A stretch of DNA of 64,000 nt from Rhynchospora pubera (GCA_028095005.1 CM051460.1:186232742-186296741), one strand, 5' to 3'; shown: positions 12,711-25,623, counted from the first letter of the stretch. Program-made: numbers and translations. Notes: generated by a model not told the origin, from the letters alone.

Positions 12711-12831
12711 TTTTTTTTTAGTATGAAAGGCCCTGAGGCCCGCTACAGAAGAGCGAAAAGAAAGAAAACAAAAAAAAAAAAACCAAAAGACCATAGACGG
12801 CCCAAAAATAAAATGAAAAATGAAAAAAGTG
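12711..12831 (-). mobile_element. 3' tail of an antisense LINE (outer fragment)
   Basis: On the - strand this reads as a 3' untranslated segment ending in an A-run (T-run at 12711-12719 on +). It is followed by the 10-bp target duplication and then the long-TIR element at 12842-15390. Beyond that element the LINE coding remnants continue at 15401. I infer that both pieces belong to one LINE interrupted by the later insertion. Confidence 0.6.
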
Positions 12832-12841
12832 GTTTAGTTCC

Positions 12842-15390
12842 GGATCCAAATCCTCTACGGAACTTCTTTGTTCCGCATCGTGGAGAACATTTTATATGGA
12901 CTGTCCGATCAAAGCGGACAAATCCAAAGGTCAAGATTTAACAGGCGCTAAAAAAAAATCCTCTGGGAATAACTCATCTCCGTCTCTACATTTCTCCGTC
13001 ATTTCTCCGTCTGAGAGCGAGGGTTCATCGATCGTACTCTGACAGATTGAGAGAGAGAGTAGCGCTCGAGCACGAGAGATGGACAGAGAGAATCGTGGTG
13101 CGAGCGAGTAAAGGACGACGATTTCCGACAGATTGATAGCAGCGATGATGACGCGCCTTTGTCGGTATGAATATTCTCGGAACACATTTTTTATCAATTT
13201 CAGGTTTTAGATTCTGTTTAGGGCTGCACATTGTATCTTAGATGGTCGAATTTTACATTAGTGAAAATTGAATGAGGATTCCACTAGTATTGGCAATCCT
13301 CCTCTGGTTTCCAGTTTTACTGGAACAATTCAAATTGTTTAATTCGTGTTATCACCAAACTGAAATCTGATTTCCACTGAAATTTAGTTGGTATATAGAT
13401 ATATTTAAGGTCAGGTAATAAAAGTTTTAAATTTGTTGCAAATTTTTAGTGGTATTTGATTTGGCACTTACACAAGAAATTCACGTGTGACGGGTATATG
13501 CTGGTAAATGAGTTTGTAGGTCTATTCTGAGAAGCATTTTCTGTCAAAGGGCCACTGCCATAATATCTTGAGTATTCATTATTATTGAATTGTATTAAAA
13601 TTTACTGATAGGTCTTGCCCTATGTATTCTCTTAGGACTTTGACATGCTAAAATTAACCTTAGTTTATGTGTATTAATAGCCCTCTGTATCCTCTTGGTA
13701 TCTTGCGACTCGAGCCACATACTTGGTGTATCTAGAACTTATTCAAGAATTTTGAACTTGACTGACATAGTGACTCCTCAGAATTAAGCTGGTTACACAT
13801 AACATTGAACTTAATACCAATTTGTACAAAGTCAATGATCATTTTGAAAGTTTTTTGTTAACCTGATTTTATTTCTAGTTTATTGGGTTTTTTCTTAACA
13901 AATAAAAATGGTTTCCAGGGACAAAAATTATCAACTTTCAATATCAATCGATCTGCTTAATCTACACTAATTGTCTGTTCTTATACAGGTTTATGTATTG
14001 ATCATTGGAGAATTCTACGCCAGAAATCAGTTCCCAGGATTTTGTCAGCTTTATGTGTGCTATGCAGAAATTCTTTTGAAGTTCTTCTTTTTTTCTTCAA
14101 ATGTACTTCATGCAAAGGATTTAATGGATGGTGTGATTCATCAGAATGCTCACTGCTGTTGAGTGGATGTTAAATTGTTTGTTGTGTTGTAATGCTGTTG
14201 TTTTCGTGTTTGTTAGATTTTATGTAAATCATTTTTCATGGATTTCTTTGTAATGTAAGGCTGTTAATTTTGATTGTTAAGGACATGTTTCTTTATACTG
14301 CAAGTAAAAGAATGTTGCTTTAATTCTAAACTATATTACATTTGGCAATTAATGCTCAAGTATTGTGTTGGGTTATGTGATATACTGCTCAAGTATTGCT
14401 TTAATTTTGATTGTAACAGATTTTAAATGTCACCATATACAAATTGCAAAATATGCCGTATACTGACATCATATAACAACCGTAATTAAAAAAAGGAATA
14501 TGGTATCTTTGTACTGATAAAGCACATACAAAAAAAAAAGGAATATGGTAACTTTCTCATGAGCAATTGCATCCATGGCCACACTCTCCTTACCTCCCTA
14601 GCTACAACCTTACATTACAAATAAATATATATATCTTTCAAAAAAGTGTACCAGTAATAAGATCTAAGCAAACACTTCCACTTTATATTGAATATCCATT
14701 ACAATTTATATTCCTAAAATTGAGAAAACTACAATTAAAATGGTACAATCATCAGCATCCATCACTAGCTTAGCCCTAAAATTGATTCCGTGAATTTGCT
14801 TGTTAATTCCATGCACTTTAACTACTCATTCTGCAAAGCATAAGAAATCAATATGATTAAAATTAATCAATTAACCAAGGAGGGGCCTCCTGCAAGCCAG
14901 ACTTAGTTGTCAGGGAACATGGTAAACTAAATTGACCAGCCAAGAACAAATTAACCTTCAATTAAAAGAAATAAGCGAAATTACGCTTAAAATTAACCTT
15001 GGATCGAGGCAGACAGAGAGGGAGCACAACTCGGGTGATTTGCTTACTTGGATCAAGCTTTTAGGGTTGAGGAGCTCCGGCGGAGGTGTCGTCAGAAATG
15101 ATTGAAGGTTAGGGTAAAGAGAGAACACGGTTGGCGGAGAGAAGGGAGAGAGAGAACAACAAATCGGTGATTTGAGGAGTGCAGTTGTTCGCTGTTTTAG
15201 GTTTCGAAGGAGACTGTGAAGCGTGTGCACGAGATAAGGACAGACGGAGCAACGGAGAGGAGTTATTCGCGTGATTTTTTTATTTTTCTAATAGCGCCTG
15301 TACATCCTGACTGTTGGATTTGATCGAACGGATCGTATAAAAAGTTCTCCACGATGCGGAACTTTGAGGTTCCGTAGAGGATTCGGTTCC
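12842..15390. mobile_element. Long-TIR Mutator-like element, non-autonomous
   Basis: The first and last about 115 bp are inverted copies: ggatccaaatcctctacggaac at the left, and its inverse at the right reading gaggattcggttcc. Shared inner blocks include gttccgcatcgtggagaac and caggcgcta. The element is flanked by an exact 10-bp repeat, GTTTAGTTCC (12832-12841 and 15391-15400), which fits Mutator-like transposition. Just inside each TIR, pointing inward, lie pyrimidine-rich leader-like segments with taactc.tctccgt words. The 2.5-kb interior has no recognisable protein; a short frame at 13986-14162 is unassigned. It is inserted in the antisense LINE. Confidence 0.8.
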
Positions 15391-15400
15391 GTTTAGTTCC

Positions 15401-16545
15401 TTCTCCTTCGTGTAACCAGTGTCATGCGCCATGGTCATGGATGGAGAGCAGATCAGCCGAGGGACTTGTGATAATCGAAAACGTACTTTTCCCATTCTAT
15501 GAGCTGTGGTTAAAAGCCGCCCGACCTCCTATATGGCCGCTGATTATGTCATTATGCCCTTCGAAACCCCTATAATTCCTTGTTCGATCTGATGAAGAAA
15601 TTTTGGGGTAATTTGTGATCAACCCCTTGATGTGTGTGGCAGTGTATTGGAAGATCCCTCCTGCAGTGATTGGCCATATTGTGGGCTGAGTTGATTGCCT
15701 TACGACATGCACGGTGGATCTGGACCCAATGAGGCAATGAGAGTTCGCTTGAAGCAAACAACGTAGTTGATGTAAGTCTTCCTCGGATGTCCGATCAGGT
15801 AAGTTTTCTCTATCTTCATCCAGTAACGTTTTGAGGAGTGTGCTACAGTTTGTGAATATGTAAATATTGGGAAGTGGCCAATGAGTTGATTTTGTAGGAT
15901 GTAGCGTAATGTCATGAGAGCAGCCGACAATTCTGCATGGAAGATAGAAGATGAGGTGACGCTCTGCGAGACTGCCCATTGAAGTTCATCTTGAAGACCA
16001 TAGCATACTGCTGCCAGCCCAGTTTGCAAGGAGGAATCTCATGATGTTATCTATCAAAATCTTTATAGAGTTATGAGGTATGTAATATTTGCAGCTCCTG
16101 AGTTGTTTTATTGGGGGTAGATTGTGAAGAGGAGTATATGTTACCATTTTGGGGTGGGCAAGAATCAGGTCAGGAGAAGGAATCTTTTCATGAAAGATTA
16201 GCTTATTTCTGGCTTTCAAAATATTCCACATGATATTACAGGATGTAGAATATTGTTCAATGTTCATCTGTGCTAGAAGGACATTGAGCAATGTGCAAAG
16301 TTGTTGGGGAAGGCTGTTAGTCTTAACAGCCAATGAGGATGAAAATCAGACTGCTCTTGCTAGAGGACAGTGAAAAAGGATAAGTGAGCCAGTTTCCTGA
16401 TCTGCACTACATATCTGACAGTGTTGTGGATTATAGCTAAAAATTCTCCTCATCTTGGAACATGTTAGTAACCCCCCATGTCTTTCTCTCCAAATGAACA
16501 CTTTTATCTTAGACAACAATTGTTTGTTTGACCAATGTTTGTTCC
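15401..16545 (-). pseudogene. LINE remnant: zf-RVT and RNase H-like C-terminal region
   Basis: Read on the - strand, 16564-16346 encodes KIKVFIWRERHGGLLTC...CQIC...ETGSLILFHCPLA, the zinc-binding domain (zf-RVT) that follows reverse transcriptase in plant LINEs. Downstream, 16029-15700 encodes a segment with FHAELSAALMTLRYIL, matching the second conserved block of the non-LTR-type RNase H. The two lie in different frames with a stop between, so the gene is dead. The polymerase domain is absent. The sequence is cut at 16545 by a solo LTR, and at its 3' side by the element at 12842-15390. Confidence 0.8.
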
Positions 16546-18184
16546 TGATCGATGGAAAAATCAAGTCTCAAAATAAAAATCTCGTGTCTACCGATTTAAT
16601 CGTTTGTAGAACAGTTTGAGGGTCGAATCCACAGGGATGGTGTTGGAATATCGGTCTTTTACTTTACTAAACTAGCTAGACGATTCAACTCTTAAGAATT
16701 CAAGAATTGTTGGTGGGTAGGCCTAAATCTTAAGTCTAGTTTCGAAGTCAAAACAAGAATTAATGAGAGAGATTCAACAAGTCACGTAATTCTAGGATTT
16801 CTGGTTGCTAACACTTCTTCTTAGTCCCAGTTTCAGCAGCCCGCTGACTCTCGTAGCGGCCCGCTAAAAGAACTTAGGTCGCTAATCTATTAAACTGGTC
16901 GCTGGCTACTTGGCGGGTATAGACAACCTCGCTGATTCACTCAGCGGCCCTCTAGGATTAGCAATGTGAATGCAAATTGATTTAATTTAGTTGACAATTG
17001 TGTAGGAATAATGACTTAATTAAGGTTCCTAGATCAAACTCTCGTTTTAGGTCTGGTTATCAATTAATTAACCCAATTTTCCTCGTATAGAACCTAGATT
17101 TCAATTATCGTTTCTTGGTCTAGTTTCTACAAGTTTATACCTTTCTAACCTTTGAAATCCTTGAGTTTTCATTCTTGGAAAGGACTTTACTCTCGTTAAA
17201 TAGTCCTGGTTTAACCTTTCAGTTGGAAACCTTCAAGTTAATCATAATCATGCCTAATAATCTAAGTTTATTTGGACTTAACCACCTAGCAATTAAGCGA
17301 GCTCTACTTAACGGGTGTAAACAAATCTACTTAAATAATCATGGCATAATCAATTCAAGCAAGGTATAAAACACAAAAATAGCAAATAAACTAAATAAAC
17401 ATGCAATCAACAACTAAGAATTCTAGTTTACAACCATAGACCTAGAACAAACAATCAACAACTAAGAGACATCATACAAACACAAGAGAAAATGAGAATA
17501 AGGAAAGATTACAATCAATTGCTCTTGTACGTCGAAATCTCCTATCAAAACGTCTCTTTCTATCGCAATCAACCTGCTTGGCGCTGCCACGATCTGGACT
17601 TGAGACCTAACTCTCAAATAACTCAATATCTAACCCTAACTTGACCTTGGATTTGATTTCCCTCTTGTTCTCTCCCTTGTTCTCCCCCAAAACCTCCTCA
17701 AAGTATTCTTTAATAGGCATTAGGAAGGTGTAGAAACGCTGGAAATAACTGAATACGTGCTCTGGATGCACATGGAGTCGGTAGAAACCGTCATCCAAAT
17801 ATAGAACTGCTAAATCGGACAATTCTGATAAATATGGCAGTTCCAGGTCTGGCGGACCGCTGGGACTTTCAGCGGATCGCCGGAAAATATCAGCACTGCG
17901 TCCTGTCAGTATTTTAGGCATATCTCCTTCATCCGAACTTCGTTTGAGGTGATTCAAGATCCGTTAGAAAGCTTAGAACGAGCTCTTCAACTTTATGGAC
18001 TCATCCAAGTCATTTCTTGTCCAGAATCTGCAATAAAATTAGAAACTATGGTAGTAACTCATTCTTGACACAAAAACTCTAATTAAACTAACTTAAACTC
18101 ATCTAAACTATGTAAACTCAAGTTAATTGATTTAGTTTGGAGACAAAATGATAACCTGAATATGCATATAAAATCCACTCATCA
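16546..18184 (-). mobile_element. Solo LTR of a Ty3/gypsy-type element
   Basis: The 1639-bp block begins TGATCGATGG and ends CACTCATCA, i.e. TG...CA on either strand. It is flanked by an exact 5-bp repeat GTTCC (16541-16545 and 18185-18189). Near its left end, the + strand reads gggtcgaatccacaggga, the inverse of a motif found close to the 3' end of Athila/Tat-type LTRs, as in the LTR at 1-1492. This puts the element on the - strand. No internal region or second LTR is present, so it looks like the product of LTR-LTR recombination. Confidence 0.8.
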
Positions 18185-18189
18185 GTTCC

Positions 18190-18240
18190 TATCCATAGAT
18201 GGCTACACTAATGTTTAGCAGTGTAAGAACCAATTTGAGA
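18190..18240 (-). mobile_element. Short continuation of the antisense LINE beyond the solo LTR
   Basis: Read on the - strand across the 5-bp duplication, this segment gives GSYTAKH-like residues before the zf-RVT region. That resembles the G-x-Y/F-T/S-V/A-K block that precedes zf-RVT in plant LINEs, with an in-frame stop. The boundary near 18240 is only approximate. Confidence 0.4.
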
Positions 18241-18261
18241 ATATGACCAGAATATGACCAG

Positions 18262-18342
18262 TTTAGGGAGATCTTTGACAAAGCCCGTAGCTCTGCTTCT
18301 TGTATCCTCTTCTTTGATGAACTTGATTCAATTGCCACACAG
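18262..18342 (+). pseudogene. Orphan exon fragment of a CDC48/p97-type AAA ATPase
   Basis: An open 27-codon stretch reads FREIFDKARSSASCILFFDE followed by LDSIATQ, then a consensus donor (gtataaag at 18343). This matches the Walker B region of the second ATPase domain (D2) of plant CDC48, where REIFDKAR-Q-SAPC and FFDELDSIATQ are near invariant. Neither upstream nor downstream CDC48 exons are visible nearby, so it is a captured or relic fragment, not a gene. It abuts the truncated end of the antisense LINE. Confidence 0.8.
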
Positions 18343-19920
18343 GTATAAAGATCAATTTTTAAGTTCTAATGATTGAGGCATTTGTATTGAACTCCCTTAG
18401 GTTGTTTCATGTACTGACATATTATGGCTCTATTCTTTTTCTTTACTGTCGATTTGGCAAGTAAAAACTTAGGTTAAGTATTTCCTCTCTGATAACTGGT
18501 GATGGTGTTAATATAATTTTCAAATAGAATATGGGGTATGTGATAAGATATTCAGGGTAATGTAACAAGAATTTGGAATTTAGTATATGATGGTAGTAAG
18601 GTGATTTAAAACAATCTATTCCCTTATAAATGCACAACTCATATTCAGATTCTAGGATATGAACTAGTATCAATTTACACTGATTCTGTACATCTTAGTA
18701 ATTGATTAGAATTGAAAGACTTCTCTGCAAATGTCACAAACTCACAATCAAGCTTGCTTGATATAAGTATAATGGTTTATTTGAGGTTTTCTTAGTTCAT
18801 ATGAACATTTGCAATGATTCCCAAAAGATTTTATAACAGACTGACAAGCTAGGGGCATTTATGGAATGAAATGTATTAATTTCATGTATATTAAGAGTAC
18901 AACTTGGTAAAAAGGAGAAATATTTAGTTACTGAGAAGAGTCAAGTAAGTTCTCTCTGAATAAACTACTATTGTGAATATGAAGGAATCATCAAGTGAAT
19001 TGAGTGTATATGAAGTCTTTTCTTTCTCTAAAGTTTAGAAAAGAAAAATGTGTAAGAAGAGTGAGTCAAGTGGGAATTTGATTTTTTTTTTTTTTATGGT
19101 TGCAATTGCATATGCTGCTCCACTATTCTACAGTTGTGGAAGAAAGTGAGGATCGAATGGTAAATACATAAGGTATGATTTGTTAGAACTGAAATAGTTT
19201 CATGTTTAAGTGCAACAGCCTGTTCAACGTAGTTTCTTTTACTCAAATCGAATATGTTTACAGTGTGTAACCTCATATCTAATTGCAAAGACCTTGAATT
19301 TTGTCTAAAGTAAATTGTTAAATATGATCTCTTATCTGTTCATAGGTTGAACATACTAGAATGATAACCGTTTGGCAACATCAAAATTTAGTGGGATCAA
19401 GGGTTAAAGTTAGCATTTTTTTATTAGTGTTTGAGGTTAAAGTTAGTAATTGTTGTTTGGCATGATAGTTTAAAGTTAGTGATCAAAGTGAATGCATTCA
19501 TTTTAATCTAGACATTTTAGAATTCAAAAATGTTTTATTTTGAAAATTGAAAATTGAAAATTTGAAATCTTGAAATTTAAAATGAAATTTCATGGCTGTC
19601 ATTTTCAATCTGTTTCTGTATTGTGCTCATTTATGAAGCATTAGAATATGGAGACACATGGAATTGCAAAGTTAGAGAGATAGTGCTGATTCCGTTGACT
19701 CCAAAGTTGTTTGACGATGCAAGACCTATAGGTTAGCTCGTTGATTTATAAGTCAAACTAAATTTGGGACTGCCAAACGGACCCTTGGTGAATGAATAGG
19801 GTCATCGCATGGATAAATACAACCGCTACAAATACATTTGAGATTTCATTAACTTGAGGGCCCACTTGATAAAAGGTCAGGGCTCAAGAAAATAGTAGAG
19901 AAGAGCTAGGGATGACACCT
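18343..19920. other. Intergenic DNA after the CDC48 fragment
   Basis: No further CDC48 exon was found. 19368-19780 has weak inverted ends (ccgtttggca / tgccaaacgg) with partial internal similarity and may be a decayed hAT-type MITE. The rest is unassigned. Confidence 0.45.
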
Positions 19921-19929
19921 GATGTTATT

Positions 19930-20322
19930 GAGAAATGCTAGTGTCCTATATATAGGACGGATGGGTCCGTCCAATACGATCGTTTTCACGTTTTTAAATT
20001 TCAAATGATTGATCCGAACCGTTCAATATATTCTCAATATTGAAAACTTACAAGAAACCAAATTTTACTTTTTTCGAAAATTTTTACTATTTTGGTATTT
20101 TTAAAAATTCATGATATAAACATTATGGATCGTCCAATAACAGCGATTTTTTAAAATACCAAAAAAATAGTAAAAAATTAAAAAAAATGTAAAAATTGGT
20201 TTCTTATAAGTTTTCAATATGGAGAACATATTGAACGGTTTGGATTGGATATTTGAAATTTAAAAATGTGAAAACGATCATATTGAACGGAGCTGATTCG
20301 TCCTATAAGTGGGATGACACGT
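19930..20322. mobile_element. Mutator-type MITE (copy 2)
   Basis: It starts gagaaatgctagtgtcc, sharing the GAG(T/A)AATGCTAG end of the element at 4196. It is flanked by exact 9-bp repeats GATGTTATT (19921-19929 and 20323-20331). The arms fold back over most of the length (gatcgttttcacgtttttaaa against its inverse at about 20250-20280). The right terminal bases are diverged. No coding capacity. Confidence 0.75.
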
Positions 20323-20344
20323 GATGTTATTTGCAATAATTTTT

Positions 20345-20743
20345 TAGGTAGACTGAAATCAGCCACGACTGACGGATAGACCCATCAACTATCATTATAT
20401 ATTTATATCTCAACTTTTGAGACTCTAATGGCTAATTCGAACCATTCAATGTGCTCTCCATATTGAAATCTCATTCGAGATCAAATTTTATATTTTTCTG
20501 AATGTTTTTACTATTTTTTTAGATTTAAAAAAAAATGTTATTGAAGGGTTTAGATTAAGAATTTTGTAAAATACCAAAAAAATACTAAAAAATTTTAGAA
20601 AAATGTAAAATTTGATCTCCAAAAAGATTTTAATATGGAGAACACATTGAACGGTTCGGATTGACTGTTAGAATCTCGAAAATTGAGATTTCATCGTAGC
20701 TGACAGTCTAATCAGTCTGTCACGACTGATTTTAGTCTACCTC
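20345..20743. mobile_element. Mutator-type MITE (copy 3)
   Basis: The ends are taggtagactgaaatcag and the inverse ctgattttagtctacctc. The flanking 9-bp repeats ATAATTTTT (20336-20344 and 20744-20752) are exact. Its end sequence, (G)AGGTAGACTAAAATCAG, closely resembles the end of the 3-kb element at 30718-33708 (GAGATAGGCTAAAATCAG), so the MITE is probably an internal-deletion relative of such an element. It lies 22 bp from copy 2. Confidence 0.8.
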
Positions 20744-23700
20744 ATAATTTTTTGATATGTTATTTGCGATAATTGTTTGATAAACATATAGTTGTTGAAG
20801 TGTACTAGATTTTGTGGAAATGCAATGATTTCTGAAGTTTTTTGTGTATTGATTGGCTAGCTTAGCTAAAAAGTTGATGTAATGCAACAAAAGAAGGACA
20901 ATGAAGAAGATATAGGGCTTTGGTATTTTTTTTTAAAAAAAATCAATTTTGTATACCGACTTCATTTGGTTTCTATATGAAACAGCTGATGATCATTTGA
21001 TACCTGGATTGTTTGCAATGAAAAACAACACAGTCAAATATAGAATTGTTTATTTTTAACAAGAATTTCTCAAAACATAAACTGATTCGTCTCTTTTGTA
21101 GCCAATAACAAGAAAAAAGAAAAACCTCAAAATCGTTAAATTCTAAAATAAGAATGAAATTAATAGATAAAATTTTATTTTATCTATTTTTCAAGAGATT
21201 TATTAGCCCACACATTGGGTGTACTTGTTTGCTAGTAATCTATATTTTGCGTGATTTTTAAAGCCACGCTTCGCTACGTAATCTTAGCCGTCGATTTTAA
21301 GTTATCTTATCAGATTTTAATGGAAAAAGTTTGTCTCTTTCACCGTCTGCCTCTTTCTCTCTCAGATGCAAACCCTAGAATTGCTCTCACCTGCCTCTTT
21401 AGCACGTAGCACCTCTCCGACAATTAGGTTTAGGTTTTTCTCGACGTCTTTCTTTCCTCCCTCATCTGCCACATCACCTCTGGCTTCTCCTTTTTTTTAT
21501 TTAAGAGAGCGAGAGCGAACTATTCACCTCTCTCAAGCCTTGAAGCCTTGGAAGAACAGGTATTTAAACTTAATCTATAAAATTTGCCACAACTATCAGT
21601 GATTCGAATCGTTCTAGATTTTGAGGTAGAGAGTTGATCTATTGATTGATTCAAAGATTCGTGGCGTTGATGGAGAATGGAGATGGCAATGGCAATGATA
21701 TGGAGGTGGAGCTGCAGATGACAAGACTCTTTCACCCCACCCACCCCCCCTCCCCGCCCGCCACGCGGCGACCACCAGTACAGACCTATTGGGCAAGCCG
21801 CCATTCAGATGTCATCTATGGACCCTGGAGGTGGATCCACCTCTGACATCCCACTCAGGTTCCTTCCTTTTTCTTTCCTTTAACAATTAACATTTAGAGG
21901 TGCTCCCCTCTCTTTCCATCTACTTTCTTGCTGATTCCTTGGAGTGAACTCTCCTTGAGGTCATAATTTGAATAACTAAATATTAATCAGAGGTGTTGCT
22001 ATTTTTTAATTTTATGCCTTCAAGAGTCGATAAATTGTCAAGGATACTGATACTGGAATTTTAAATATCTCATGATCTAATATTGGCAATTGATCTAATT
22101 TTTTCATTGATCAAACATTCCAACTGTATTATTAGTGTAAACTGGTTAATGCATTTTTCCTATGCAAAAATTCTTGCTCCAATTGAGCTGCACGATGACA
22201 AAGTTACAGAGTCCTTCGAACCAATCTTACAACCACTGATTGTTAAAAACTAAATGGATTTAATAATACTATATAATGTTTTAAATATGTTATAATATGG
22301 TTTTATGTGCTAGAAAAATATGATGAATTAATAGTTGAACTTATTTTTATATGATAAATTAATATGGTTTTCTGATTTTGCTCGCCTCAACAGCTTATAA
22401 TTGTGCATTCATGTCCTCTGTTTTTGTTTAGGAAATTAAATCCCTTATAAAGTATAAGCATTTGAGTGCCTGATTATTGGTGCCATGACTTGCATCCAAG
22501 GCATACCTACTCATTATTGAATTTCCTGACAGAAGGAAATGTGAGTTTGAGTTTCAATTTTAATATCATGCCACTCTAATGGCTATTGGTACGAGTAGGT
22601 ATATATCGTACCAGTTCTTATATGTTATGTACCAGAACACTCATTATCTATTAGACTATTATAACTTACAAGTGTTTTCCTTTTGTTCCAGTAGACATAG
22701 ATGCTGTTGGCATGTTACTATATCATTTGGCATTGCCACCATTTAGTTTCATTAGATCATTTACCAGTACAGTTTATGATAACTGGACACGGAGAAATTG
22801 GCAAGAACCGATTTCTAGAGCCATGGCGTGCCCAAGTTGCAATTGCCGACCATATCAAACAAGTTCACTCTCTTTCTGGATTTTTTTTATAATTTTTATT
22901 AATTGTTAGTTGAGTTTCTGCAAAGTTTACGTAGTTCCTAGATTTTTTTATTTTGTTCTTTTAAAATTCAATGTAAATTTAGTTGTGCACTGGGTTGAGA
23001 CCTGCTACAAATGATGAACTTCTATCGGGAAACTTCATCTCATTACATGTAGGATGGCTATCATTTCATATAGCAATTGTTTTCTGTCAATTGCACTTTT
23101 GTTGAAGCAATTTCTATTCAAGGTGGCAAGCAAGGCGAGTTTGATTTCTTTTTATTTTACATATCTTATTTGGTTTAATTTTTCTACAATAATTGATGCA
23201 CTTCATCTATTTTTCTACCAAGTCAATTGGACTTTGCTAAAGCAATTTTCATGCAAGAAGAGTCTTAATTTTTCTCTTATATTCCATTTAACAAATTTTC
23301 ATGCAATATTAGTGTTAATATTTCTCTTATATTCCAAGTGGACTGGTACAGTACCGATGTTATTTATATTTTAACATAGGGTCACTTAAAGGATGAGTTT
23401 GTTGCTGCTGGAGAGGTTTCACTTCTAGAGCATTTTCCCCAAATTGATATCTTCTTTTGTTCTATATGGTGATTGACAACTCAAAATTGAAATGTAAAAT
23501 ATATATTAGTATACTCTTTTCTTTTCCATCTTTTCTTAGTTGAAGATATCATTTAGTACCATGGATAGGAAGAAGTGCCTAAATGTATTGATGATGCCAA
23601 AACTGAAAGGTAAGTAAATTTTGGAGGGCATTTTGGGGAAATGATGCACAATTTATTTTCCAGTGGATTCATTTGCAACTTTGTTTCCTAGCGTAGAAAA

Positions 23701-24579
23701 TAATTGTTTCAATTCAAACATTTCATAAGAAAGTCATGTATTTATTCCATTTAATATTGTTAGGCCTCATGTGTAAATAGGGTTAGAGATACCGGAGCCT
23801 CAATTTCACTTTCTTCATTATATCTTTAATTTTCAAGTTGACCATTGTTTCGTTTAACACTAAAGCATGTGTAGGTACGTTTATATCCTCTCTTTTTTTT
23901 TTGAAAGAAATCACCCAAGGAGTGCCATATATCTAATAATCTGAATATATGTTTGTAATCTACTAAAAAAATGTGGTCTTTCAGCAATTAAATGAAAAGT
24001 CTCTCTACTAAATGTAAATCAGAAAAGACTTTTTTCAAAAGTCGCTATTGTCCGTTGTAGAAAACAGTTTTTCTGCACTAAATGTTTGGTCACTGGAAAT
24101 GGACTTTCAAATTGTAAGATATCATATAACAAAAAAATTTCTCATTAGATGTAAGATCACAATGGTCACCGGAAATGAATTTTCAAATTGTTTACAGGGA
24201 AACTTGAATAAAAGCATACAGGGATGGAAAATAGCAATTGCTATATTGCATATCTGACGCACTCTTAATTGGTGTACCTATTCACTTATTGCATTTCATT
24301 TCTGTTTTATGAAAATGAAACTTTGTACCGTACCAACATTAGTGATGTATGAGTTCAGGTTTCATAGAGTACATGGGGTTAGCTGTTACACTGAATGTTG
24401 GAGGGATTATTTGTGTATTTGGTTTGACTGAGCGTCATTGGGAGGTACCCGCATAAGTCAGCCATGCGGCATCTTTAGGTTTAACGAATTATTTTTGTGT
24501 TTTTGCATAGTAATAAAATATTGTGGGGGTCTATCCTACTCTTACACTGTATAATAAAAACATATTTATTGTATGCTTA

Positions 24580-25120
24580 TATGTTGAATATCTCATTTAT
24601 ACTTGGATTTTTTTTCTTTCGATTTTGATAATGGTACGTTGCCTGATTTGTGGATGATGAGGGGTTAAATTGAATAACGCTTCATTTTTGTTTTTCCTGG
24701 TACGAGTGGTCCAAGTAGGATGGTCTACGATTTTTTATTTTGTTTGTTTCTTTTAATTAATCATATTTGGTGTTTCTGAGTTTAAATAATCTCGTGTTTA
24801 TATATATGAACATACTGACTAAAACAAATTAAGGAAATACAATTCACTATTTAAACGGGCCTATCATTTCACTTACTAATTTTCATTTTTCAATGCCGTA
24901 CCAGATCTATTATATGTTGAATACCACTGATATATTTGTATTTTTGCTTTCAACGTGGATAATGATATGCTTCTAATTTGTGGATGATGAGAGGTTAAAT
25001 TGAATAACGCTTCATTTTTTTTCCCCCCTGGTATAGCTGGTACCGGTAGGATGTTGGGTGTTTTTAAGTTTAAATAAATTCATCTCTCGAAATCTATACG
25101 TACCGACTAAAACAAATTAA
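24580..25120. repeat. Diverged direct duplication inside the Helitron
   Basis: Both halves carry, in order, tatatgttgaata, tttgtggatgatgag.ggtta, attgaataacgcttcattt, a ctggta..gtgg-type block, gtttaaataa and ctaaaacaaatta. Offset about 330 bp. Confidence 0.65.
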
Positions 25121-25623
25121 TTAGATATAAATCACTTAGCTCTCATTTTATATCTACCATTATTTGATTATAATTGTTGCCTTTTTTTCCTAATAATTTA
25201 AATTTATTTTACACATCAGGTGCAATGGAACAAAAGAGACCACAAAATAAATTTTTTGAGGTTACATTAAAATCTTTTTATCCGAAATTTATTAAATTTA
25301 CATATCTATATGTTATTCGATCCCCTCGCACCTCTTTCCTCCTATACGGCTATATCAAATTTGGGTTTATTTTTCATAACGGCCCATTACGAAAACGTAT
25401 TCACAGGTTTATCTATTTCATTAATTATTTATTTTTTAAATTTTATTCCAGAATCTCTTTTTTGTTGAACCTGTTAAAACACTAATCTATTTGCTATAAC
25501 TAATTTGATCATTTCTTAAATTATTTTTATTTTTATAGTTAATTTATTCACATTATTATTAACATACATAAATAAAATTATATAATAAAAATCAAACTTT
25601 AAATTATTTAAAAAAATTATTGT

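Noticed and set aside
13971..14162. A possible captured exon (tatacag|gtttatgtattg...) inside the long-TIR element
   Set aside because: The 60-residue frame follows a plausible acceptor but shows no recognisable domain, so no gene capture can be claimed.
15497..16029. Host RNase H or splicing-factor gene on the - strand
   Set aside because: The reading frame is interrupted and joined to zf-RVT sequence, so this is a LINE remnant.
22701..22909. Exon-like frame around GEIGKNRFLEPWRAQVA in the first Helitron
   Set aside because: Two overlapping frames are equally open, splice sites are not convincing and no family was recognised.
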